Below are positions 29,196 through 35,541 of a stretch of 64,000 nt of DNA, piece after piece; the stretch's first letter is position 1; each line of letters opens with the position of its first letter. The position numbers and the translations under genes were made by a program. A model generated the notes under the pieces. That model was not told the DNA's origin. It searched no databases and was given only the letters and a program-made list of their open reading frames with translations. Source of the stretch: Alteromonas hispanica (GTDB taxonomy: Bacteria; Pseudomonadota; Gammaproteobacteria; Enterobacterales; Alteromonadaceae). Location: positions 124,001-188,000 of the forward strand of contig NZ_JAAAWP010000005.1 of the NCBI RefSeq assembly GCF_010500915.1. The letters are read 5' to 3'.

Positions 29196-29382
29196 CAGTT
29201 GGAGTAGGTGTTGGTGTTGGAGTAGGTGTTGGTGTAGGTGTTGGAGCTGGGTTGTTAATAACAGAAGAGTTATCAGAATTGTCGATAACGTCGCCTTCGC
29301 TGATGTTAATGTCGCCACCACAACCAGCCAACACAAGTGCCGCTGCTACTGCAGATATTTTGAAGCTTTGCTTGATAAACAT
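25294..29382 (-). CDS. Large lipoprotein with three tandem beta-helix-like repeats
   Basis: The product has 1362 residues. It has a lipoprotein signal with lipobox LAGC (Cys21), an acidic Asn/Asp/Ser-rich stretch, a Pro-Thr linker, and three homologous units of about 430 residues. Each unit opens with a phrase like QGLATDVSAEFP and ITDKPVY and contains DAHWVL, GQWGGLVVLGRAPANSCGD, GDAGQFGGN, YVVVKHAGRTLGNGDELNG, NLDDGLEFFGGTV, DDSLDWSFGWTG and NGVRLRAGTAGK. Rungs rich in Gly, Asn and Val suggest a right-handed parallel beta-helix, as in pectate-lyase-like folds. No catalytic residues were recognised, and the function is unknown. Paired with the receptor gene, it may be a surface-exposed capture or processing protein. 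The start ATG has the ribosome site GGAG, which lies in a stem. Confidence 0.87.
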   Translation of the reverse strand: MFIKQSFKISAVAAALVLAGCGGDINISEGDVIDNSDNSSVINNPAPTPTPTPTPTPTPTPTDANNPFTQGLATDVSAEFPSITDKPVYRLNEGTTFVEDVTFTADAHWVLQGRTAVGGDNVDSAVLTIEAGTTIIGESGEDFLVVRRGSQIEAEGRADAPIVFTSVQDVTGQETDIGQWGGLVVLGRAPANSCGDQVGETTEDELANCGVAAEGDAGQFGGNIADDDSGSIRYVVVKHAGRTLGNGDELNGITLAGVGSETTVEYIQVHQNLDDGLEFFGGTVNVSHVVLTANGDDSLDWSFGWTGHAQYIYIQQDAAAGDNAFEADNSEFDAAARPLTNPRISNVTVVGAPETNGVRLRAGTAGKISNLLVVGPEGYSNCLRVNGDESVANAESGELAITGSIVSCADDAEQFTSGDIGGVSTEEWFLAQDGNQVLPTAQLNLAANGYAPLADSVLLTSGVDPRDIEPEFEDAQYVGAFDGQNNWMTGWTVGINGGFPTDVQNAFDQGLAVDVSSQFPQITDKPVYLLDTDVTFTSDVTLTNDAHWVLSGRTAVGGDNVDSATLFIENGTTIIGQAGEDFLVVRRGSKIEALGLENAPITMTSIQDVTGEETDIGQWGGLVVLGRAPANSCGDQVGETTEDELANCGVAAEGDAGQFGGNVPTDDSGTIQYVVVKHAGRTLGNGDELNGITLAGVGSSTNVNHIQVHKNLDDGLEFFGGTVSVRYVVLTDNGDDSLDWSFGWTGNAQFVYVRQNEDAGDNGIEADNSEFDAGARPLTNPTIANMTIVGDNTNNGVRLRAGTAGKIHNLVVTGPEGYQNCLRVNGAESEALATAGELTMTHSTVACTEATNFGNDFTRNWFTGQDSNSVNTANALRLSVDGRTPLDGSPLLGTGLDLSETNGFFVPTDYQGAFDGENDWTEGWAFLPGNFPTNLQNAFDQGLATDVSADFPQITDKPVYLLNADSTFTADVTLTNDAHWVLNGRTAVGNDNVDPATLWIEQGTTIIGQRGEDFLVVRRGSKVQALGTAAAPIVMTSIQDVTGEETDIGQWGGLVVLGRAPANSCGDQVGDTTEDELANCGVAAEGDAGQFGGNVADDNSGTINYVVVKHAGRTLGNGDELNGITLAGVGSGTAIDYIQVHKNLDDGLEFFGGTVSVKHVVLTANGDDSLDWSFGWTGNIQYVLIKQDEAAGDNGIEADNSEFDAAARPLTNPTVANLTVIGDNTNNGVRLRAGTAGSLYNVLVTGPENFTNCLRVNGTESQALATDGTLSMQSSVVACSEANNFDSDFSRDWFTGEASNRVVAPDGLGLATNGYQPAAGSVLLEGATDVQEINSFFDSVDFVGAVGEENDWTEGWVTVGLE
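29197..29250 (-). repeat. In-frame Pro-Thr dipeptide tract
   Basis: A tract of 54 bases encodes Pro-Ala followed by eight Pro-Thr dipeptides, built from 6-base units of slightly varied codons. It links the lipid anchor to the first beta-helix-like unit. Gain or loss of a unit keeps the frame, so it would change linker length rather than switch the gene off. Confidence 0.9.
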
Positions 29383-29386
29383 TAAT

Positions 29387-29427
29387 TTCTCCGCTGGAAA
29401 TAAGATCTTGTACTAATCAGCGGAGAA
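29387..29427 (-). promoter_or_regulatory. Leader hairpin that buries the lipoprotein Shine-Dalgarno
   Basis: On the minus strand TTCTCCGCTG (29427-29418) is the exact complement of CAGCGGAGAA (29396-29387), separated by 21 nt. The second arm contains the ribosome site GGAG, 6 bases from the ATG at 29382. In RNA that includes both arms the ribosome site would be paired. Confidence 0.6.
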
Positions 29428-29479
29428 GGTTACCTAAGATTAATGACACTTTTGTTACACTATGACAGTGTAACAAAAG
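29427..29479 (-). promoter_or_regulatory. Candidate PhoB-binding region of the lipoprotein gene
   Basis: Two overlapping Pho-box-like sequences are read on the minus strand: CTTTTGTTACACTGTCAT (29479-29462, about 13 of 18 matches) and GTGTAACAAAAGTGTCAT (29460-29443, about 14 of 18). A poor -10 candidate TAACCT (29432-29427) lies 10 nt beyond the second. The region falls between the oxygenase stop and the lipoprotein start. Confidence 0.5.
29449..29479. repeat. Perfect 13-bp inverted repeat after the oxygenase stop
   Basis: The arms CTTTTGTTACACT and AGTGTAACAAAAG enclose the 5-nt loop ATGAC. It begins 2 bases after the oxygenase stop codon (29482). There is no T run after it, so it is a weak terminator candidate, and it overlaps the Pho-box-like half-sites. 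Confidence 0.85.
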
Positions 29480-29481
29480 GT

Positions 29482-30330
29482 TCATTTGGTGGCAGGTAGA
29501 CGGCACCATTGGGTAATTACATACTTCTCACCTGCCTCTACCGGATGTGCTTGGTGCAGGCTTTTCGGGTTTACTATGCCGTTTTTGTCTACGTTACACC
29601 ATACAAGCACATCTCCCTGCTTTGGCGAGAAGCGTTTTTTTAGATGAAGAAATTCAGTATCGCCCCCGCGCTCAACTGTATTGAGGTAGACCATACACGT
29701 CCAACTACGCTGCCCCCTGCGGCCTGCAAACTTGCTGTATTCAGACGAACCCGGCTCAAAGTAGTCGGTATGCTGTTTAAACTCTTGGTCTATGTCGTAG
29801 TGTTGAGCCTGAATGGGCTCAGACGTATCGTGCACTTTTCCCATTAATGATTTTAATTTATCACTCAAACGTTCTGCCAAACCGGCTTCAAGGCTGGCGA
29901 AGTCACATGTGCTTGAAGTGCGATATTGCTGAGGTTTGTCGCTACTCACTGTGGTAATGGTGGAGGGCCTCAAACCCTTTTTTATGCTGCTAACAGCCGC
30001 TTCACACAAATCTGAGTCAAAGCCACCTGTTAGCTTATAGACACAAAAATCACTATCACCAAAGGTTTCATAATCAACTGTTTCAGAGGTTCTTATATTA
30101 GAACAATGAGAATCATCACTTTTATCATCACCGAGAAAAGCCGGTAGTGGTACCGACACTCTATACTTATTAGCTAACTGTTGTGTTTGCTGCGCCGATA
30201 AATTCGCCCCCAATAAAGGCACAATTTGCTCATGCACAAAACCGTGCTTTATTAAGGTTAAATAAAGCTCTTTTCCACTTACACCTTTAAGTGTATTTTC
30301 TAACACCCAACGCTTCCACGTACTATTCAC
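29482..30330 (-). CDS. 2OG-Fe(II) oxygenase of the prolyl 4-hydroxylase type
   Basis: The product has 282 residues and starts at GTG, overlapping the end of the PstS-like gene by 8 bases. The C-terminal half (about 90-280) is a P4H-type double-stranded beta-helix. Iron ligands are His187 and Asp189 in QHTDYFEPG and His259 in SLHQAHPV, and Lys269 in GEKYVITQWCR binds 2-oxoglutarate. The N-terminus (about 1-60) is a helical element with WxxxNxxxGxxxxExxxxLxxxGF character, seen in other oxygenase-associated proteins. No signal peptide is visible, so it is cytosolic. It would hydroxylate a protein or small molecule using 2-oxoglutarate and O2. The substrate is unknown; its place in a phoB-phoR-pstS operon is unusual. 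Confidence 0.85.
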   Translation of the reverse strand: MNSTWKRWVLENTLKGVSGKELYLTLIKHGFVHEQIVPLLGANLSAQQTQQLANKYRVSVPLPAFLGDDKSDDSHCSNIRTSETVDYETFGDSDFCVYKLTGGFDSDLCEAAVSSIKKGLRPSTITTVSSDKPQQYRTSSTCDFASLEAGLAERLSDKLKSLMGKVHDTSEPIQAQHYDIDQEFKQHTDYFEPGSSEYSKFAGRRGQRSWTCMVYLNTVERGGDTEFLHLKKRFSPKQGDVLVWCNVDKNGIVNPKSLHQAHPVEAGEKYVITQWCRLPATK

Positions 30331-31348
30331 TCACAACTCCAACGCTTTGGACATTATCTTCTAACAGCCGGCGCTGCCTAAGCAATACATCTTCTCGAAT
30401 AGGAAAGTACCCATCTCTTAATACTTGGTTTTGTCCTTCTTTCGACAATATGTAGCGAATAAACTCGCGCTCAAGAGTGGGCAGCGGCTCGCCGGGCTTC
30501 TTATTGATCACCAAATATAAGAAACGGGCGAAAGGGTAAGTTTCGTTTCTTACTGTATCGATAGAAAGCGGTATTAAATTATCAAGAGAGTCGCCTAATG
30601 CCAAAGCACGAACGCCCGCGGTTTTATATCCATAAGCTGCATAACCGATTGCTCCGGTGCCACTGGCTACCGATAACACCACAGAGGCAGAGCCTGGCTG
30701 TTCGTTCACGGTATTTTTGAAATCGCCGTCGCACAGGGCTGAGACCTTAAACAGACCATATGTTCCCGATACAGAATTACGGCCATATAGTCGAATTGGA
30801 GACTGATAACCGCTCTCGTTCACGCCTAACTGCGACCATCGATTGATATGCTCATTGGCACCGCAGTACAAGGTACGTGAAAAAATGGCGTCCACATGTT
30901 CTAACGTCATCCCCTCTAGTGGATTCCGTCTATCTACAAAAATGGCAATGGCGTCCATGGCAACCTTTAATACGGTAGGTGGATAGCCGTGCACATTGAT
31001 AAAATCGCGAATTTCACTGGGCTTGAGCGCTCTACTCATAGGCCCTATGGTAGCGGTGCCTTCAATAAGAGCTGGCGGTGCGGTTGATGAACCCGAGGCC
31101 TGAATTTGAAAACCTACCTGCGGATAGAGAGTTTTGAACTCTTGCGACCAAAAGGTCATTAAGTTAGCTAGGGTATCGGAACCCACCGATGATAGTTTAC
31201 CTGCTACGCCGGGCACACGCTCATAAGAAGGCACTTTGGAAGCAGCGCTATTCGATAGAGCCTCTGCTTCCTGTATCGCGCAAACTGACTGCGTAACAAG
31301 CAATGAACATAAGCCTATTGCTACTCTTCTTAAGAGCCGTAATGTCAT
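30323..31348 (-). CDS. PstS-like phosphate-binding periplasmic protein
   Basis: The product has 341 residues with a signal peptide ending SVCA. It is a class II periplasmic binding protein of the PstS family. Phosphate-loop residues are visible in VGSDTLANLM (about 53-62), ASGSSTAPPALIEG, GPMSRALKP and YGRNSVSGTYGLF, matching the loops that contact phosphate in PstS. No pstCAB permease genes follow. Instead it lies 30 bases after phoR and overlaps the 2OG oxygenase gene, so it may serve as a sensor or scavenger rather than as part of a local ABC transporter. A stand-alone PBP gene beside phoBR is also known from other marine gammaproteobacteria. Confidence 0.86.
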   Translation of the reverse strand: MTLRLLRRVAIGLCSLLVTQSVCAIQEAEALSNSAASKVPSYERVPGVAGKLSSVGSDTLANLMTFWSQEFKTLYPQVGFQIQASGSSTAPPALIEGTATIGPMSRALKPSEIRDFINVHGYPPTVLKVAMDAIAIFVDRRNPLEGMTLEHVDAIFSRTLYCGANEHINRWSQLGVNESGYQSPIRLYGRNSVSGTYGLFKVSALCDGDFKNTVNEQPGSASVVLSVASGTGAIGYAAYGYKTAGVRALALGDSLDNLIPLSIDTVRNETYPFARFLYLVINKKPGEPLPTLEREFIRYILSKEGQNQVLRDGYFPIREDVLLRQRRLLEDNVQSVGVVSE

Positions 31349-31378
31349 ATGTTCAATACCCCTTTAGGTGGCGCACTA

Positions 31379-32680
31379 TTAAGATTGATCAGCAATAAGT
31401 TCGTTATCCAATACGAAAGAAAAATTGCTGCCCTTCCCTACGGTGCTGCTAATTTCCAAAGCTGAATTATGGTGGCTTAGCACATGTTTCACAATAGAAA
31501 GACCTAATCCAGAACCGCCTGTTTTTCGAGACCGTGCTTTATCTACGCGATAAAAACGCTCGGTTAGTCTGTTCAGGTGAGCTTGCTCTATGCCTTCGCC
31601 ATTGTCTACAACAGAAAAACTGGCTCCCGATGGCTTACGGCTCCAGTAAACGTTAATCTCTCCGCCTGCTGGCGTGTAATGCACCGCATTAAATACCAAG
31701 TTAGAGCACGCACTTCGCAACTCTGTCTCAACACCGTAAACCGATAACTCTTTGTCTACATGAAATGTGATGGTGTGACCTTTATCTTTATTTAGTGCCT
31801 GCGCCTCACGTTCTATTAGCGACAGCATTGAGCCAACGTTGACTACATTTTCATAAACCCGTTCTGAACTTGCTTCAATTCTTGATAACACCAACAGATC
31901 TTCTATCAAATTTTGCATGCGATGGGTTTGTGTCGCCATTTCGCTCATGGCCTTTTTAACAAAAGGGTCCGCGCCTTCCGCTTCAGGCATAATTTCTAAA
32001 TAGCCGTTTATAACGGTTAAAGGCGTTCGTAACTCATGAGACACGTTTGCAACAAAATCTTTTCGCATCGCCTCTAGCTGAGATACTCGCGTAATATCTC
32101 GAGCGATGAGCAGCATGTGCTCTTCCCCGTAAGGCATAATGCGGTATTCAAAGGTTTTATTAGGGTTTGTGGGCGACGGTACTTCAATGGGGTATTTGTA
32201 ATTTCCCGCATGAAAATACTCGATAAACTCTGGGTGCCTGAGTAAATTGTCGAGGCGGCGCCCAGCGTCTTTTGGCCACTTTAAACCTAACTCTAGTCGC
32301 GCTAACCGGTTACACCACAGAATACATGCTTTAGAATCAACCACCACTGCGGCGTCGGGCAATGCTTCCGACCCTTCCCTGAAACGCTTAACGAGCTCGC
32401 CGAGTTCTTTTCGCTTGTTTCGATTTCTTCGCTGCAGGTAATAAATACCTTCGTAGATATGTTCCCACACGCCACGAACTGTAGGCGGAGACATTTTTCG
32501 ACTGTGCCAAAGCCAACGATTTAACTTATACAAATGCCAATAGTTGAAAATAAGTAATACGACAGCTCCAAGTGCCACAGCAAACACCATATCGTCTAAC
32601 AGCCATCCGCCTAGCGCAAAAAGCACTAAGAAGATCAGCAAACGAATGGTGCTTCTAAACCATGAAAAGGGGTAATACAT
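31379..32680 (-). CDS. phoR: Phosphate regulon sensor kinase PhoR
   Basis: From ATG 32680 the product has 433 residues, close to the 431 of E. coli PhoR. Two membrane helices lie at about 10-50 with almost no periplasmic loop. A basic linker (RRNRNKRKELGELVKRFREG) and a PAS domain (about 80-195) lead to HisKA with FVANVSHELRTPLT (His215) and HATPase with NLVFNAVHYT, DNGEGI and GSGLGLSIV. PhoR phosphorylates PhoB under phosphate limitation. The frame is open to a TTG at 32728, but the family alignment favours ATG 32680. It lies 68 bases after phoB in the same operon. Confidence 0.95.
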   Translation of the reverse strand: MYYPFSWFRSTIRLLIFLVLFALGGWLLDDMVFAVALGAVVLLIFNYWHLYKLNRWLWHSRKMSPPTVRGVWEHIYEGIYYLQRRNRNKRKELGELVKRFREGSEALPDAAVVVDSKACILWCNRLARLELGLKWPKDAGRRLDNLLRHPEFIEYFHAGNYKYPIEVPSPTNPNKTFEYRIMPYGEEHMLLIARDITRVSQLEAMRKDFVANVSHELRTPLTVINGYLEIMPEAEGADPFVKKAMSEMATQTHRMQNLIEDLLVLSRIEASSERVYENVVNVGSMLSLIEREAQALNKDKGHTITFHVDKELSVYGVETELRSACSNLVFNAVHYTPAGGEINVYWSRKPSGASFSVVDNGEGIEQAHLNRLTERFYRVDKARSRKTGGSGLGLSIVKHVLSHHNSALEISSTVGKGSNFSFVLDNELIADQS

Positions 32681-32748
32681 ATTGGAACTCGTGTTACAGA
32701 AATTGAGGGACACGCCGCTGCGTAGCAACGTGCCCAGAGTGTCGAGCG

Positions 32749-33438
32749 CTAGGCCTTACCGGAAAAACGATACCCCGCACCGCGAACTGTTTGGATCATA
32801 GCATCGTGACCATGCTTAGAGATAGCTTTGCGCAAACGACGTATGTGCACATCAACCGTTCTGTCTTCAACGTAAACGTTAGTACCCCATACGTTATCAA
32901 GCAGCAGTTCTCGGCTATAAACCCGCTCTGGGTGAGTCATAAAAAAGTGTAGCAGCTTAAACTCTGTTGGGCCCATATCTAGAGGTTCATCGTTGGCAGT
33001 AACACGGTGAGATACTGGCTCAAGCTTTAGACCGTTGAATTCGATTGGCTCTTCATTTGATGTTGGTGTAACTCGTCGCATAACGGCTTTTATACGTGCA
33101 ACCAACTCTTTAGGTGAAAACGGCTTGGTAATATAGTCGTCTGCACCGGCGTCTAGACCGCGGATTTTATCTTCTTCTTCGCCACGTGCCGTAAGCATAA
33201 TGACTGGGATATCGCGAGTGAATTCGTGCTGCTTCAAGCTTTTTGCTAACTGAACACCGCTGCCACCAGGTAGCATCCAATCTAGCAAGATAAGATCAGG
33301 ATATGGCTCGCATACTTTCTCTTTAGCAATATCAAAATCTTCTGCTTCAATAACAGTAAAACTCGACTGTTCTAAAACGAATTTTAGCATTTCACGAATA
33401 GGGGCTTCGTCTTCAACCACCAATATAGTGCGAGACAT
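32749..33438 (-). CDS. phoB: Phosphate regulon response regulator PhoB
   Basis: From ATG 33438 (ribosome site AGGAAG) the product has 229 residues, the same length as E. coli PhoB. The receiver has [13 protein letters not shown], phospho-Asp53 in [13 protein letters not shown] and [14 protein letters not shown]. The C-terminal winged helix has [18 protein letters not shown] and [10 protein letters not shown] with [11 protein letters not shown]. These match E. coli PhoB almost word for word, including the recognition helix, so its DNA site should be a Pho box of the E. coli type. An autoregulatory Pho-box-like site lies upstream. Confidence 0.97.
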   Translation of the reverse strand: MSRTILVVEDEAPIREMLKFVLEQSSFTVIEAEDFDIAKEKVCEPYPDLILLDWMLPGGSGVQLAKSLKQHEFTRDIPVIMLTARGEEEDKIRGLDAGADDYITKPFSPKELVARIKAVMRRVTPTSNEEPIEFNGLKLEPVSHRVTANDEPLDMGPTEFKLLHFFMTHPERVYSRELLLDNVWGTNVYVEDRTVDVHIRRLRKAISKHGHDAMIQTVRGAGYRFSGKA

Positions 33439-33470
33439 AGTTGTCTTCCTGGTCATTTTTAATTTTCGCT

Positions 33471-33504
33471 ATTATTAATGTGGTCTATGACAGTTTTATT
33501 AAAA
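33471..33504 (-). promoter_or_regulatory. Candidate PhoB-autoregulated promoter of phoB
   Basis: The minus strand reads TTTTAATAAAACTGTCAT (33504-33487), matching 15 of 18 positions of the Pho box by eye, then a 10-nt spacer and AATAAT (33476-33471, 5 of 6 matches to TATAAT). It is 33-66 bases upstream of the phoB ATG. The core AATAAAACTGTCA is shared with the site before the TonB operon. Confidence 0.7.
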
Positions 33505-33706
33505 CGATTACATTTGTGTGTCAAGTTTTACATATATCCTACTATGTATATAGTTTGAGCTGATAATCTTGTTAAATAATAGAATTTTGCATATTCTTAG
33601 CAAACAAAAGTGCGCTAATCTATAACGCTAAATCAGATTAAGGATACGCGTGTAGTTAGGGTTTATTTTAGTCAGAGCTCGATTTTAGACAGGGGTAAGT
33701 TAGTCG

Positions 33707-35437
33707 ATGGCTGCGGTGAAAACAGGGTTATCAAGGAAGCTGTTAACAAGAGTACTCTCAGTATATTTTGCCCTCACACTTATTGTGACCGTAGGCCAAA
33801 TATTTACCGAATATCTCAGTACTAAAAATCATGTCGAGCAAGAACTACAAACACTCAAAAACACCTTTTCATCTAGCCTAACCCGCGCCATGTGGGAGAT
33901 TAATGAAGAGCAAGTCCGCGCTATAGCCGAAGGGCTTATGTCAATTCCAATCGTAGAAGGCCTTCAAGTAAGGGGCGAAAACGGGAATTTCATTACACAG
34001 CAAGGTATTAGAAGAACCCGCTCTCCTAACCCCGTAGAACGCGAACTTATTGAAGACCACTCGGGCGGTGTTTTCAGTTACAGTTTCCCCCTTGTATTTA
34101 AATTCGCTGGACGCGAGTCAACCGTCGGCGATGTGACTTTATATTCAAGCTTCGATACTATTTTCAGCCGTATAGAAGTGGGTGTATTTTTCTTGATTGG
34201 CAATGCCATCGTCAAAACCACTTTTCTGGTCTTTCTCTTTATGACCGCATTTCGCACTATGCTGTCTGAACCTCTGCAAAACATTACCGAGCAAATGGGT
34301 AACTTCGACCCGCTTCATCCGGAAGAAAGCAAGCTTACCTTAAAAGTTGAAGACGACAACGAACTGCTGCAGTTAAGAGATTCCTATAACGGCGTAATTG
34401 ATGATTTAATCGTATCGAATGAAAAACTGAAAAACGCCCAAAAAGAGCTTACCGAAGCCAACGCAAAACTCGATGATCAGAACCTTGTATTAGAACAAGA
34501 AGTCGCTAAGAAGACAGCCTCACTTTCGCAAATAATGTTAGATTTAGAGCAGCAAAAAGACGAGCTGATATCCCACCAGCGCGAGTTGCGGCAAGAGAAT
34601 AAAAACCGTCAATATATAGAAAGCGAGTTGCGTAAGAAAAATGATGAGCTTGCTGGGTCAATGGAAACGCTCCATCAAGCGCAAGCACAGCTCATCGAAT
34701 CGGAAAGGATGGCCTCTCTTGGGGGCCTAGTAGCCGGTATCACTCACGATATAAACACCCCGCTTGGCGTGAGCGTTACCGCGGCAAGCTTTCTTCAAGA
34801 AAGGCTTAACAATTTAAAACAAGACTTTTCAGACAACAGCTTAACCAGTAAAAGTATGGCCAGCTTTATTGACGAAGCTGATCAAACCGCACTTTTGCTG
34901 TTAAATAATCTAGAACGAGCTTCCGACCTTATCGCTAGCTTTAAGCAGGTAGCTGTAGATCAGACCAGTGAAACCGAGCGCGATTTTGTGTTGTGCGAGT
35001 ATATTGAAGAAATCTTACAATCACTGAAACCAAGTTTTAAGCACACGCAGCACAATATATCCCTGAGCTGCCCTAAAGATTTGGTGGTCACTTGTGCCCC
35101 GGGCGCAATAGCGCAAATCGTGACTAACCTTATCGTTAATTCACTGAATCACGGTTTCGAAGACAAAACATCTGGAAACATTTCACTGAATGTTGAGGTT
35201 GTAGACGGTCAAGTGGTTATGCACTACGAAGATGATGGAAAAGGCTTAGCCAAGGAAGAACTATCGCAACTGTTTGATGCATTTTTTACTACAAAACGCG
35301 GTTCCGGTGGCAGCGGTTTAGGTACGCACATTGTGTACAACTTAGTCACTCAATCGCTTCAAGGCAAAATTGACGCTCAAAGCGAACCAGGGAAAGGGCT
35401 TAGCTACACCATAAGCTTTCCCATTTCCCAACATTAA
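33707..35437 (+). CDS. Membrane sensor histidine kinase (orphan)
   Basis: The product has 576 residues. Membrane helices lie at about 15-35 and 160-185, bounding a periplasmic sensor domain (LTRAMWEINEEQVRAIAEGLM and GLQVRGENGNFI). A HAMP-like stretch and a long coiled coil (about 235-330) follow. The dimerization domain has SLGGLVAGITHDINTPLGV (His347), and the ATPase has IVTNLIVNSLNHGF, YEDDGKGL and GSGGSGLGTHIV. This is the kinase type with the H box in the GxxxxxxHDxNxPL form, as in NtrB-like and related sensors. It is divergent from phoB, with 268 bases between, and no response regulator is adjacent. Possible phosphate link is inference only. Confidence 0.85.
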   Translation: MAAVKTGLSRKLLTRVLSVYFALTLIVTVGQIFTEYLSTKNHVEQELQTLKNTFSSSLTRAMWEINEEQVRAIAEGLMSIPIVEGLQVRGENGNFITQQGIRRTRSPNPVERELIEDHSGGVFSYSFPLVFKFAGRESTVGDVTLYSSFDTIFSRIEVGVFFLIGNAIVKTTFLVFLFMTAFRTMLSEPLQNITEQMGNFDPLHPEESKLTLKVEDDNELLQLRDSYNGVIDDLIVSNEKLKNAQKELTEANAKLDDQNLVLEQEVAKKTASLSQIMLDLEQQKDELISHQRELRQENKNRQYIESELRKKNDELAGSMETLHQAQAQLIESERMASLGGLVAGITHDINTPLGVSVTAASFLQERLNNLKQDFSDNSLTSKSMASFIDEADQTALLLLNNLERASDLIASFKQVAVDQTSETERDFVLCEYIEEILQSLKPSFKHTQHNISLSCPKDLVVTCAPGAIAQIVTNLIVNSLNHGFEDKTSGNISLNVEVVDGQVVMHYEDDGKGLAKEELSQLFDAFFTTKRGSGGSGLGTHIVYNLVTQSLQGKIDAQSEPGKGLSYTISFPISQH

Positions 35438-35541
35438 AGCCACGGCTTTAAAACGACAACGCTAAACATATTTCCAATTGCGCGGCGCGAGATAGGTTGG
35501 TACGCTTGCGCCCCGTTTTCTTCAATGAGATTTCCCCTTCT

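Noticed and set aside
29197-29250. Pro-Thr tract considered as a phase-variable switch
   Set aside because: Its units are 6 bases, so changes in number keep the reading frame and cannot switch the gene off.
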